The position numbers were made by a program, and so were the translations under genes. Below, piece after piece: positions 47,864-57,392 of a DNA stretch of 64,000 nt; positions within the stretch are counted from its first letter, which is position 1; every line of letters starts with the position of its first letter. This DNA is from an uncultured Chitinophaga sp. Its GTDB lineage: Bacteria > Bacteroidota > Bacteroidia > Cytophagales > Cyclobacteriaceae. The notes under the pieces were generated by a model that saw only the letters and a program-made list of their open reading frames with translations, did no database searches and was not told the DNA's origin. Location of the stretch: positions 155,790 through 219,789 of the forward strand of contig CABHOK010000017.1 in the NCBI GenBank assembly GCA_902168205.1, read 5' to 3'.

Positions 47864-49513
47864 ATGATCCGATTAAATGAACTGTTCCCTTATCAATTCG
47901 ATAAAAAATATTCAAAGCCTGTAGCGTATTTCTCCATGGAATTTGCTGTTGACCAGCCGTTGAAAATTTATAGCGGAGGTCTTGGCTTCCTGGCAGGATC
48001 GCACTTGCGCAGCGCCTATGAACTGAAGCAAAACATGATTGGTATAGGTATTCTTTGGAAGAAAGGATACTACGACCAGGAACGTAACCAGGACCAAACC
48101 CTTCATGTAAACTTCCGTGATAAGGACTACTCGTTTCTAACCGATACGAATATTGTATTTCCAATTACCATTCATGGAGCCCGCGTATTTGTAAAAGCTT
48201 ACCTGCTGAAGCCGGATGTATTTCACACCGCTCCGTTATTCCTGCTTACAACGGACATACAGGAGAATGATTACCTCGCCCAGACCATCAGCCACCGGCT
48301 CTATGACCCGAATGAGACAACGCGTATCGCGCAGTCTATCCTGTTAGGCATAGGTGGTGCCAAGCTTCTGGATATACTCGGACGCGAAACCGAGATATAC
48401 CACATGAACGAAGGGCATGCGCTACCGATGTGTTTCTATTTACTCGACAAGTATAGAAGCATGGATGAAGTTAAGAAGCGAGTTGCATTCACCACGCATA
48501 CGCCTGAAAAAGCAGGCAACGAAGAACATAGTATACCACTGCTAAACAGCATGAGTTTCTTCAATGGCTTTACAGCAAAACAGGTTGAAGAATATGTACA
48601 CCCTGAGAACGGAGTATTGAATTATACTCTTACAGCGCTCCGCTTTGCCAGACGTGCGAACGGAGTTTCTCAGTTGCATGGTGAGGTGTCCAGAAAAATG
48701 TGGGGCGACTATAAGGGTATATGTGAGATTACTGCGATTACCAATGCGCAGAATAAAAAATACTGGCAGGATGAAGAACTTGCACAGGCACTTAACGAGG
48801 GTGATGACCAAGCGCTTGTTGCCCGTAAAAAAGAATTGAAGTATAAACTCTTCCGCACGGTAGCGAACCAGACCGGTAAGCTGTTCAATGAAAATGTACT
48901 CACCATTGTTTGGGCAAGACGTTTTGCAGCGTATAAAAGAGCTAATCTATTGTTGACAGACTATAACCGTTTTCTGCGCATAGCACAGAATAGCAAGTAC
49001 CCGGTGCAAATCATCTGGGCTGGTAAACCGTATCCGGAAGATTATGGTGCGATCAACATCTTCAACGAGATATACTGGAAGACTAAAGATTTACCGAACT
49101 GTACTGTTGTAACAGGATACGAACTGTGGCTGTCCGGTCATCTTAAAAAAGGATCGGACCTGTGGCTGAACAATCCAAGACTATATCATGAAGCCTCCGG
49201 TACATCTGGTATGACTGCCGCGATGAATGCTTCAGTAAACTTATCAATTCCGGATGGATGGGTTCCTGAATTTGCCAAGCACGGCAAAAATTCATTTATC
49301 ATTGATACAGCCAATGATCAATTAACCCAGGAATCAAAAGACAAGATCGAAGCACAAGCTCTACTCGATTTGCTGGAGAATGAAATCATACCGCTATACT
49401 ACGAGAATCCTGAAAAATGGCAAAGCATCGTAAAGAGCAGTATGAAGGACGTAGTACCATACTTTGACTCCGGCCGAATGGCAGACGAGTACTACACCAA
49501 ACTATACAAGTAA
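47864..49513 (+). CDS. Alpha-glucan phosphorylase family protein (GT35-like) lacking the PLP lysine
   Basis: A 549-residue protein related to short alpha-glucan phosphorylases. It starts with the YFSMEFAVDQPLKIYSGGLGFLAGSHL motif, then shows TTHTPEKAGNEEH (about residue 210), WARRFAAYKRANLLL (about 350), IIWAGKPYPED, and EASGTSGM near 443. In phosphorylases the residue after EASGT(S/G)(G/N)M is the Lys that holds pyridoxal phosphate; here it is Thr451. Catalytic Arg/Lys pairs in the phosphate site are kept (R353, K358 area). It may therefore be an altered or non-phosphorolytic enzyme. It is monocistronic with a good terminator. No glycogen synthase or debranching gene is adjacent. Confidence 0.85.
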   Translation: MIRLNELFPYQFDKKYSKPVAYFSMEFAVDQPLKIYSGGLGFLAGSHLRSAYELKQNMIGIGILWKKGYYDQERNQDQTLHVNFRDKDYSFLTDTNIVFPITIHGARVFVKAYLLKPDVFHTAPLFLLTTDIQENDYLAQTISHRLYDPNETTRIAQSILLGIGGAKLLDILGRETEIYHMNEGHALPMCFYLLDKYRSMDEVKKRVAFTTHTPEKAGNEEHSIPLLNSMSFFNGFTAKQVEEYVHPENGVLNYTLTALRFARRANGVSQLHGEVSRKMWGDYKGICEITAITNAQNKKYWQDEELAQALNEGDDQALVARKKELKYKLFRTVANQTGKLFNENVLTIVWARRFAAYKRANLLLTDYNRFLRIAQNSKYPVQIIWAGKPYPEDYGAINIFNEIYWKTKDLPNCTVVTGYELWLSGHLKKGSDLWLNNPRLYHEASGTSGMTAAMNASVNLSIPDGWVPEFAKHGKNSFIIDTANDQLTQESKDKIEAQALLDLLENEIIPLYYENPEKWQSIVKSSMKDVVPYFDSGRMADEYYTKLYK

Positions 49514-49544
49514 TTCAGACTATAAATTAAGTGATCTAATTCTC

Positions 49545-49578
49545 AAACATCCCGCGCCACCGCCCGGGATGTTTTTTT
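49545..49578 (+). terminator. Terminator after the phosphorylase-like gene
   Basis: AAACATCCCG (49545-49554) pairs with CGGGATGTTT (49565-49574), a perfect 10-bp stem with a 10-nt loop and a T run to 49578. Confidence 0.9.
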
Positions 49579-49609
49579 AAAATCCCCACCAACCTACCTG
49601 CCTAAACAC

Positions 49610-52321
49610 TTACTTCTTCTTCTTCGCTTTCGCTTCGCGGATCAACTTCATATCTACATTCTCTTTCGAAATCTGCGCATAGTTTCCATTTCCAAGTGTG
49701 GTAAGTTGTTGCAGTGCTTTAGAGGCACCAACACCTTTGCCAAAGTTGAAGATGGATAAGAATATATCTTCTTTGGAAAACTTTGAGATCAGCTGCAGTG
49801 TCTCATCACTCGTAGCGAACTCGCCATCGGTAGCAAGTACTATACGATTGTTTCCCCCGCGTATATAGTTCTCGTCAGCAGTTTTATAGGCCAGTTTTAT
49901 GCCGGCATTGCCATCTGTTTTACCGGATGATTTGAGACTGTTGATTGCCTTGTTGATTTTGTCTTCATCTTTAAACGATGCTGATTCCAGCAATACTTTG
50001 GGTTTATCAGAAAAAGCGATGATGGAGATCCTGTCTTCCGGACGCATCATCGAAAGCAGGCTGATGATGGAGTTTTTCAGCAGTGGCAGTTTTTCAGCCG
50101 CATTCATCGAGCCTGATACATCCAGCAACAGCACCATGTTGTTGGTAGCATAACCTTCCATCGAGCGAATATCTTCACCGGCATCAGACAGGTATACTGT
50201 GTCGCGCTTCTCGATATATACCGTATCGTGAAGTACTTTCACGGATGACGAAGGACGCGTACTGCCCTGCTGTGTACTTTCATTTTTTGTTACCTGATTT
50301 TCGGATGCCTTTACAACGGGCGGGTTACTGGCCGATGTTTTGGTTGCAGCTGTTCCATTTTTTGCCTCGGGATATTTCAGAATAAATAACTCCGGCTGAT
50401 GCACCGTTGGCAGATGCTGCACCTGTGTGGAGAGCTCACAAAACTTGTTATAGTCGTCTACAATATCGTTGTAATGATAAATCAATTTGTAATACGGATG
50501 ATCGTAGCGTGACTTGTTACCGGCCGGCCGGAGTTTCCGAAGCTCTTCGCTAAATGATTTTGATGTTTCCGGTAAATCTTCATAAGGAGTATAAGGACAC
50601 AAACCATTATTGCGACCTATTTTTTGAATGCCCTTCATGTTATCATATTCACGCGCAATAACATCACGAATGTTTTCATCAATGGCAGTGGTGGAAATCT
50701 TCATCGTTGTATCACCGGTATAGTATGCCTTGGCTTTGAACAACGCCTCACGATCCAGGTCTGCTAAATTACGGAGTGCTTTTCCCGATATATACCATGA
50801 GTTTGTTGCTGATGCCGGGTAAGCATCAAATACTTTACGCACATCGGTGTAGAGTTGTTCCTTGCGATTGTCCCATTCCTGAAACAACACCTTCTGTCTT
50901 TCCAGCATTTTATAAATGTTAGCAAGGCGATCCTTTTCATATTGTTTTTCACTCACCTCAATCGCGATGGAAGCACTGAGATCATCCAGCTCTTTTAAAA
51001 TACTTTGGATTATCGTAGCCTGATCGTTCAATGATTTCGCGATAGCGGATTGAAGAATTCTACTATCAGCAATTGTCTTCTGATATTCTGCCTTCGGTAT
51101 CTGATAATTGGCATAGTCGAAATGCAATGCTCCGTGGCGTTCGTATGAATCCAGTGTTCTGAAATAAGCAGCGCTTGAATTGAAATTCTCCAGTATAGAT
51201 TGCAGGTTGCGTGTCTGCCGCCAGGTTTCGTTTATATAGGTAACGTAGTTTACCAATGCATTGTACTGCGCTTTCGGTAAAGCCGTTTTCTGCGTTGCTA
51301 TTGCTATAGGCGCATGTGGTACATCGTCAAATGGTTTTACAACTACTGCTGTAGACGCAGGCTGTGTGCGAATATCAATACGTGGAAAATACTTTAGAGC
51401 TTTTACGCCATTGTAGTTATCCCCCATGGCAAATTGTATAAAGCTGTTGTAATCTGCTACCAGCGTACCGTTCAGGTAATTGATCAGTTCGAGGTATACA
51501 TCGTTACTGTGTTTGTCCGATTTCTTCGCTTCAAAATTATACTCATTCAACGCCCTGCGTTTTATTTCCAGTATCTGCAACAGATTCTCCTGGAACGAAG
51601 ACCACATACTCGATGCCGGGTATTTCAGTGCAGGCTTCGAAGTAAGCATGGCTGCAGCTTGCCTATCCGTATCTAATATACTTTGCTCGAGCTTGTCAAC
51701 CGGCCAGCCGGTGTGTATATCCTGTTTCAGATTGAATGCCCACACACCCAGAAAGTTTCGTTCACGTTCAATTTCCCCGCGCATAAAGGCATCGGCATTG
51801 CGATAGGCTGCGGATGCTGTTGCTATACCTTTCTTTTGTATAGCATCCAATGCATCTTTTAGTATATTTTGCTTTTTCTGATACTCGTTCAGTAATGCAG
51901 GCAAATCGTTGATCAATTGTTCTGCTTTGGCAAAATTATCCTGCTTGTAATCTTCCAGCTTATGATAGGTATCGAGTGCCTTGCACTGCGCATCAATCTT
52001 TTCTGCCGAAGCGCGCAACTCCTTTAGCTTCGGTAAAAGATTACCGGAGATAGCCGCACTTAAATTCTTGTTTAGCGCAACGGCATTATTAAAATAATAA
52101 TCATCCAATTGTACGGGACAGGTATAGCGAGGTGATCCCCATGAGCTTTTCTGACGGATAGAAGGATAGTATTGAATGATGCTTTTTACCACGTTCGTTA
52201 CTTCATCAGCCGATTGATTGGCGTAATCGACATAGGCATTCAATGCTTTTTGCTGAACGGCTGTTATGGGCTGTGCGGCAGAAAGAAAAGGTAAAAGAAT
52301 AAGCAGGTATATAAATCGCAT
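49610..52321 (-). CDS. Large exported von Willebrand factor A-domain protein
   Basis: A 903-residue protein with a signal peptide (about 1-16, SAAQ). A long helical, largely coiled region (about 20-640) is poorly characterised and contains two related blocks (each with YVDYANQSADEV / YVTYINETWRQ). After a Ser/Thr-rich linker (about 660-700) comes a VWA domain (about 725-895). The metal-ion-dependent adhesion motif is DVSGSMN near residue 730, and DGEFATSDE supplies a later ligand. The VWA part suggests metal-dependent protein binding. It is monocistronic with a convergent terminator between it and the phosphorylase-like gene. Confidence 0.83.
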   Translation of the reverse strand: MRFIYLLILLPFLSAAQPITAVQQKALNAYVDYANQSADEVTNVVKSIIQYYPSIRQKSSWGSPRYTCPVQLDDYYFNNAVALNKNLSAAISGNLLPKLKELRASAEKIDAQCKALDTYHKLEDYKQDNFAKAEQLINDLPALLNEYQKKQNILKDALDAIQKKGIATASAAYRNADAFMRGEIERERNFLGVWAFNLKQDIHTGWPVDKLEQSILDTDRQAAAMLTSKPALKYPASSMWSSFQENLLQILEIKRRALNEYNFEAKKSDKHSNDVYLELINYLNGTLVADYNSFIQFAMGDNYNGVKALKYFPRIDIRTQPASTAVVVKPFDDVPHAPIAIATQKTALPKAQYNALVNYVTYINETWRQTRNLQSILENFNSSAAYFRTLDSYERHGALHFDYANYQIPKAEYQKTIADSRILQSAIAKSLNDQATIIQSILKELDDLSASIAIEVSEKQYEKDRLANIYKMLERQKVLFQEWDNRKEQLYTDVRKVFDAYPASATNSWYISGKALRNLADLDREALFKAKAYYTGDTTMKISTTAIDENIRDVIAREYDNMKGIQKIGRNNGLCPYTPYEDLPETSKSFSEELRKLRPAGNKSRYDHPYYKLIYHYNDIVDDYNKFCELSTQVQHLPTVHQPELFILKYPEAKNGTAATKTSASNPPVVKASENQVTKNESTQQGSTRPSSSVKVLHDTVYIEKRDTVYLSDAGEDIRSMEGYATNNMVLLLDVSGSMNAAEKLPLLKNSIISLLSMMRPEDRISIIAFSDKPKVLLESASFKDEDKINKAINSLKSSGKTDGNAGIKLAYKTADENYIRGGNNRIVLATDGEFATSDETLQLISKFSKEDIFLSIFNFGKGVGASKALQQLTTLGNGNYAQISKENVDMKLIREAKAKKKK

Positions 52322-52440
52322 AGTTCGAACTTACTAAAAATTAGTAATACGAAACAGAATCGGTCAGGTTCTCCTGATGCGATACCTTCGGCAGTTTTTT
52401 CATCCGAAGAAATCAACATTGTAGCTTTTGAACTTTATGA

Positions 52441-53307
52441 ATGGTTAAACACGTTAACCAAGTGAATGTTTCTATTATGAGTTCTGTTAAAGCGTTTCAA
52501 AAATTTACCGATACATTATCCAGTCACGAGCATACCATGCCATTGTTATTTATAGGACACGGCTCTCCTATGAATGGTATTGAAGACAATGAGTTCAGTA
52601 TAAAATGGGAGCAGCTCGGCAAAGAGATTCCTTTACCAACGGCTGTACTTTGTATCTCGGCACATTGGCTCACCCGCGGAACGCAAATCACTGCGATGGA
52701 ACATCCACAAACCATTCATGATTTTGGAGGCTTTCCACAGGCGTTGTTTGATGTACAATATCCGGCTCCCGGCAATCCTGCATTGGCAAAAGAAACAGCT
52801 TCGTTAATTCATAAAACTTCTGTGGGCCTTGATCACGAATGGGGACTTGATCACGGAACATGGTCCATCGTAAAACGCATGTACCCGGAAGCAGCTATAC
52901 CGGTACTGCAACTCAGCATTGATTATAGCAAAGGACCACAGTATCATTATGAACTGGCGCATGAGCTGGAAGCTCTTCGTAAAAAGGGTGTGCTAATTAT
53001 CGGCAGTGGAAACATGGTGCATAACCTGCGTATCATGGATTGGCACCGTATTGACTCCGGTTACGATTGGGCTATTGATATTAATGAGACATTCAAGAAA
53101 TCAATTTTATCGGGCGATCATAAATCGCTCATCCATTATGAAGGTCTCGGGCAGGCTGGTAAACTATCCATACCAACGCCCGAGCACTATATACCTTTAC
53201 TATATATTTTAGGTTTGGTCAACAACCATGAAAATATCTCTATCTTTAATGACAAACTGGTGATGGGATCAATCTCCATGACATCTGTACGCATCGATGC
53301 TCAATAA
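52441..53307 (+). CDS. DODA-type extradiol aromatic ring-opening dioxygenase (YgiD-like)
   Basis: A 288-residue enzyme of the class III extradiol dioxygenase family. The HGSPMN motif (metal His near residue 40) is conserved, as are HWLTRGTQITA (His near 77), HEWGLDHGTWSI (His) and GSGNMVHNLR (His). E. coli YgiD makes betalain-related or L-DOPA ring-cleavage products in vitro; the physiological substrate is uncertain. The start is ambiguous: ATG 52441, ATG 52477 (MSSVKAFQKF), or the Met just before PLLFIGHGSPMN, which is nearest the core. It is convergent with bioA, with a gap of only 6 bp. Confidence 0.88.
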   Translation: MVKHVNQVNVSIMSSVKAFQKFTDTLSSHEHTMPLLFIGHGSPMNGIEDNEFSIKWEQLGKEIPLPTAVLCISAHWLTRGTQITAMEHPQTIHDFGGFPQALFDVQYPAPGNPALAKETASLIHKTSVGLDHEWGLDHGTWSIVKRMYPEAAIPVLQLSIDYSKGPQYHYELAHELEALRKKGVLIIGSGNMVHNLRIMDWHRIDSGYDWAIDINETFKKSILSGDHKSLIHYEGLGQAGKLSIPTPEHYIPLLYILGLVNNHENISIFNDKLVMGSISMTSVRIDAQ

Positions 53308-53313
53308 ATAGCA

Positions 53314-54591
53314 TCAACTCAGTTGATCCAGGAATTCGCGAATAGCCGTATATATCTCTGCCAGTTGTTCGTTCGTGATGACGTAAGGAGGAAGTATATA
53401 AATCACATTTCCCAGGGGTCTTAACAGTATATTCTTGTCAAGGAAGTACGGGTATATCTTCTTTCGGATCTCGTTATCGTACGAAGTTATAGTGTTCGTT
53501 TTTATCTCGAGCGCCAGTATAGTTCCGAGTGATCGCACGGTGCCCACACGCTTATGACCTACGATAGACGCACTGAATTTTAAATGTTCGTTCGAAATGC
53601 GGATAATATTCTGCTGGCAAGTCTCATTCATCAACAGGTCGAAACTTGCATTGGCAGCAGCACAGGCAATCGGGTTAGCCGTATACGAGTGTCCATGAAA
53701 GAATGTCTTTAGAAAATCATCAGACTGGTATGCTGCCAAAACTTTGTCAGAGCATGCAGTTACTCCCAAGGGCATCGTTCCTCCAGTTATACCTTTGGAC
53801 ACCGCGATGATATCCGGTTTAATCGTGCAGTAATCAGAAGCAAATAATTTACCGGTGCGACCAAAGCCGGTAAACACTTCATCGGCTATACAAAGTATAT
53901 CGTACTCTTCAGCAATCTCCAGTAAACCATTCAATACAGCCGGAGCGTACATGCGCATACCGCCTGCTCCTTGCACCAACGGTTCGTATATAAAAGCGGC
54001 TACATCCCCTTGTTCCGCTATATCTCTGAACTGCTGGAGTATATCTTCGTCACTGCCATTCGGGAAATCGATGAATACTGTCTCAAACAAATAGGGTTTA
54101 AAGGGATCGGTAAAGATGCCTCTCTCACCGACAGACATTGCTCCGAATGTATCTCCATGGTATGCACCTTCAATGGCAATGATCTTTGTCTTTTCAATAT
54201 CTTCGTTGTGCCAGTATTGCATTGCCATCTTCAGTGCGACCTCTACGGCTGTGCTTCCATTATCAGAAAAGAAAATCCGCGATTGATTCTTCGGTAATAT
54301 GGACAACAGGTTTTTCGAAAGACGTATAGCAGGCTCGTGTGTAAATCCTGCAAAGATAACATGCTCCAGCGAGCGGGCCTGTGCCGCTATAGCATCGGCT
54401 ATATATGCATTACTGTGCCCGTGCAGATTTACCCACCACGATGATACAGCATCCAGAATTTTACGACCATCATCGGTATGCAGGTAAACGCCTTCGGCAG
54501 ACTTTACAAATATAGGATCAGGTGCACCTTGCAACGGAGTGAATGGATGCCATATGTTTTTCTTATCGAGTTCAGCTAAAGTATTATGCAT
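53314..54591 (-). CDS. bioA: Adenosylmethionine-8-amino-7-oxononanoate aminotransferase
   Basis: A 425-residue class III PLP aminotransferase that turns KAPA into DAPA using S-adenosylmethionine as amino donor. It starts LDKKNIWHPFTPLQGAPDPI. The SSWWVNLHGHSN motif, SDNGSTAVEVALKMA, the DEVFTGFGRTGK segment and the PLP Lys in AVSKGITGG are present. It overlaps bioD by 8 bp and is the last gene of bioF-bioD-bioA. Confidence 0.97.
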   Translation of the reverse strand: MHNTLAELDKKNIWHPFTPLQGAPDPIFVKSAEGVYLHTDDGRKILDAVSSWWVNLHGHSNAYIADAIAAQARSLEHVIFAGFTHEPAIRLSKNLLSILPKNQSRIFFSDNGSTAVEVALKMAMQYWHNEDIEKTKIIAIEGAYHGDTFGAMSVGERGIFTDPFKPYLFETVFIDFPNGSDEDILQQFRDIAEQGDVAAFIYEPLVQGAGGMRMYAPAVLNGLLEIAEEYDILCIADEVFTGFGRTGKLFASDYCTIKPDIIAVSKGITGGTMPLGVTACSDKVLAAYQSDDFLKTFFHGHSYTANPIACAAANASFDLLMNETCQQNIIRISNEHLKFSASIVGHKRVGTVRSLGTILALEIKTNTITSYDNEIRKKIYPYFLDKNILLRPLGNVIYILPPYVITNEQLAEIYTAIREFLDQLS

Positions 54592-55192
54592 TCCAATTTT
54601 CTTTTAAGCGTTCAGCGTAACGCTTTACGGTTTCATGATTGATTGTTTCTTCCGGTGTTATTCGCAGGAGGCACGGCAGGCCGGAGTGATGCAGAATGAT
54701 TCGTTCACTCTCCGGATTTGATTTTCCATTGAAGATTATTCCCTTTACAGGAAGCTCTCTTTTTTGCAATGCCTCTACGGTTAACAAAGTATGATTGATA
54801 CTGCCGAGGTATAGATCGGCTACCAGTATAACGGCATCGGCAACTTCGGGTGCTATATCAATAACAAAATTTGTGTCGTTCAACGGTACCAGGCAACCAC
54901 CGGCACCTTCTATCACCAAATCATTTTGTGTATCAGGCGCTACAAACTTTGCAAGTTCAATGGTAACGCCATCGATGGCAGCAGCTGCATGTGGCGATGC
55001 AGGTGTATTTAATGTATAGGCCTCCGGAAATATTTTTACAGATTCGCTTGTGAGACTCTTTACGGTATCAGCATCCCGCGGAAATCCCGCCTGCACAGGT
55101 TTCCAGTAATCGGCCTTCAATGCCTCGCAAAGTATAGCAGACACCAATGTTTTTCCACTGTCGGTATCAATACCCGTGACAAAGTAATTCAT
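54584..55192 (-). CDS. bioD: Dethiobiotin synthetase
   Basis: A 202-residue ATP-dependent carboxylase closing the ureido ring of dethiobiotin. It starts MNYFVTGIDTDSGKTLVSAI (P-loop TDSGKT, residues 8-15). The EGAGGCLVPL and DLYLGSINHTLLT motifs are present. The 8-bp overlap with bioA implies coupling, and the gap to bioF is 23 bp. Confidence 0.96.
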   Translation of the reverse strand: MNYFVTGIDTDSGKTLVSAILCEALKADYWKPVQAGFPRDADTVKSLTSESVKIFPEAYTLNTPASPHAAAAIDGVTIELAKFVAPDTQNDLVIEGAGGCLVPLNDTNFVIDIAPEVADAVILVADLYLGSINHTLLTVEALQKRELPVKGIIFNGKSNPESERIILHHSGLPCLLRITPEETINHETVKRYAERLKENWNA

Positions 55193-55215
55193 GTGCGAAA
55201 GTTAACAAGGAAATT

Positions 55216-56352
55216 TTAATGCGCTAGAGCATGAAGCGATTTCAACGCACCGGTCAGTGCTTCGATTTCAGGTTGCGTGTTGAACGTATGTAAACAAATG
55301 CGAAGGCGCTCAGAACCTTTCGGAACCGTTGGCGAAAGTATAGGGCGTACATCAAAACCTTTCTGCTGTAATTCTGTTGCAACCTTTTTTGAATGATCGT
55401 TACCCGGAAATATCGCTGTCTGGATGGAACTATGGCTAACCGTTTTATTGGGTAAGTACTGAACAGCATGGCGATACGCATGGATGTTATTCTGCAACTG
55501 CTGCTGCAGGTATATATTTTCCTGCAGGTAATTAAAAGCACATTCTATCGCTACTACGCTGTGCAACGGTAGGGCTGTGGTATAAATAAAAGGTCTGGCA
55601 AAGTTTATCAGGTAATTTCTTAGCTCCTTACTTCCTGCTATACAGGCACCATGTATACCCATAGCTTTCCCGAAAGTATATACCCGAACGGCAATCCGAT
55701 TGTGCAGATTTTCAGAAACAGCAAGTCCGCTTCCGCGCTCACCGTAAACACCGGTGCTATGGGCTTCATCCAGGATGATAAAGGCATTATACTTTTCGGC
55801 CAGTGTAACCAATGCCTGCAATGGACACTGATCTCCATCCATGGAATAAACGGATTCAACCGCTATATATATAGTTCCTTCTGCACGTTTCAGTTTTGCT
55901 TCGAGATCTTCGAGATCATTGTGCCGAAAGCTGAAACGTTTTGCCAGACTTAAGCGTGCACCATCTTTGATGCAGGCGTGCGCCAGTTCATCGTACAGGA
56001 TCGTATCATTTCGTTGTGGCAACGAAGAGAGTACTGCGAGGTTTGCTGCATAACCTGAATTGAGAATCAGCGAAGCTTCTGCTTTAAAAATATCAGCAAG
56101 CTTCGCTTCTACCGATTCATAGTATTCTGTATTGCCGGCCAGCAGGCGTGAGCCGGTAGCACCATTGCTTTTTGTTGTGAATGAATCGAGGGCATGATGA
56201 ATCTGATCGAACAACGACTGGGAACGGGCCAGCCCGAGGTAATCGTTGGACGTAAAATCAACCCGTGCAGATGTATACTTTAATGTACGAAGTAGTCCCT
56301 CCTGCTCGCGCGTGTCCAATCGCACCTGCAACTGCTTTCTGAATTCATCCAT
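55216..56352 (-). CDS. bioF: 8-amino-7-oxononanoate synthase
   Basis: A 378-residue alpha-oxoamine synthase joining pimeloyl-ACP or -CoA and alanine. It contains FTSNDYLGLARSQ (about residue 34), SGYAANLAVL, ILDEAHSTGVYGERGSGLA and the PLP Lys in YTFGKAMGIHG. Family length is standard. It is the first gene of the trio. bioB, bioC and bioH are not in the window, so biotin synthesis is incomplete here and the rest must lie elsewhere or be absent. A GAGG ribosome site precedes the ATG. Confidence 0.95.
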   Translation of the reverse strand: MDEFRKQLQVRLDTREQEGLLRTLKYTSARVDFTSNDYLGLARSQSLFDQIHHALDSFTTKSNGATGSRLLAGNTEYYESVEAKLADIFKAEASLILNSGYAANLAVLSSLPQRNDTILYDELAHACIKDGARLSLAKRFSFRHNDLEDLEAKLKRAEGTIYIAVESVYSMDGDQCPLQALVTLAEKYNAFIILDEAHSTGVYGERGSGLAVSENLHNRIAVRVYTFGKAMGIHGACIAGSKELRNYLINFARPFIYTTALPLHSVVAIECAFNYLQENIYLQQQLQNNIHAYRHAVQYLPNKTVSHSSIQTAIFPGNDHSKKVATELQQKGFDVRPILSPTVPKGSERLRICLHTFNTQPEIEALTGALKSLHALAH

Positions 56353-56410
56353 GCCTCAAAAATATAAATCTTTGATCAAGGTATACGCAGTAATCCCGCT
56401 AAGGTATATA

Positions 56411-57268
56411 TTATTTGCCGCGCATCTTCTCAAGCATGTCCCACATCGGATCGGGCACCATTTCGAGGTGACTGAACTCGCCACCATTTCGCAGCCATTC
56501 ACCACCATCAATCGTGATAACTTCACCGTTTACATAGGCAGAATAATCAGACATTAAATACCCGGCAAGATTAGCCAGCTCCTGATGTTCACCGACACGC
56601 TTTAGCGGCACGCGTTGCGCCGGATCAAATTTTTGTACAAGCTCTCCGGGTAATAAACGACTCCATGCACCTTCTGTTGGAAAAGGTCCCGGAGCTATAG
56701 CATTACTTCTGATTTTATATTTAGCCCACTCTACTGCCAGTGAACGAGTCAGTGCCAGCACACCAGCCTTACCACATGCAGAAGGCACTACATACCCTGA
56801 GCCTGTCCATGCATAGGTAGTAACTATATTTAGGAAAACTCCGGGTTGTTGTTTAGCGATCCAGTTTTTGCCCGCTGCGAGCGTTGTGTAATATGTACCT
56901 TTCAATACTATATCTACTACTATATCAAACGCACGATGCGAAAGTCGCTCGGTAGGACTTATAAAATTACCGGCTGCATTATTAAGCACTCCGTGTATCT
57001 GTCCAAAGGTGGCTTCGGTTGTTTTAATAACATTATCGATCTCTTCATACTTGCGCACATCACAGGCTACTGCCAATACTTTGCCGCCTGTTTCTTTCAT
57101 CAACTCATCGGCAGCTTTATCGAGCACATCTTTTTTACGGCTGGTGATCACCAGGTTTGCGCCCAGTTCCAGGAAGTACTTTCCCATAGAACGACCAAGT
57201 CCGGTACCACCACCGGTAACAATAATAGTTTTATCTTTTAAGCTTCCGGGTTTTAACATTCCTTCCAT
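56411..57268 (-). CDS. SDR-family reductase, 2,4-dienoyl-CoA reductase-like
   Basis: A 285-residue short-chain dehydrogenase. The NADP(H)-binding TGGGTGLG motif (about residues 18-25) and NNAAGNFISP (about 97) are present. At the usual YxxxK site the sequence reads SACGKAG: Tyr is missing but Lys is kept, as in peroxisomal-type 2,4-dienoyl-CoA reductases. Those share the NAIAPGPFPTEGAWSRL segment seen near residue 195. It would remove double bonds during unsaturated fatty acid oxidation. It is monocistronic, between bioF and a lipoprotein gene. Confidence 0.87.
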   Translation of the reverse strand: MEGMLKPGSLKDKTIIVTGGGTGLGRSMGKYFLELGANLVITSRKKDVLDKAADELMKETGGKVLAVACDVRKYEEIDNVIKTTEATFGQIHGVLNNAAGNFISPTERLSHRAFDIVVDIVLKGTYYTTLAAGKNWIAKQQPGVFLNIVTTYAWTGSGYVVPSACGKAGVLALTRSLAVEWAKYKIRSNAIAPGPFPTEGAWSRLLPGELVQKFDPAQRVPLKRVGEHQELANLAGYLMSDYSAYVNGEVITIDGGEWLRNGGEFSHLEMVPDPMWDMLEKMRGK

Positions 57269-57340
57269 GTTATTCAGATTTTTAATTCATTGAAAGTAAC
57301 GAATAAGAACATCTTTCCTATAGTTGTGCGATAAAAGAAA

Positions 57341-57367
57341 TAAAAAAAGGCTGCAAAAGCAGCCCTT
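57341..57367 (-). terminator. Terminator after the Asp-rich lipoprotein gene
   Basis: GGCTGC (57349-57354) pairs with GCAGCC (57359-57364) around AAAA. On the minus strand it is followed by seven T residues. Confidence 0.85.
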
Positions 57368-57392
57368 TCTCATAAACCTTATAACCTATATA

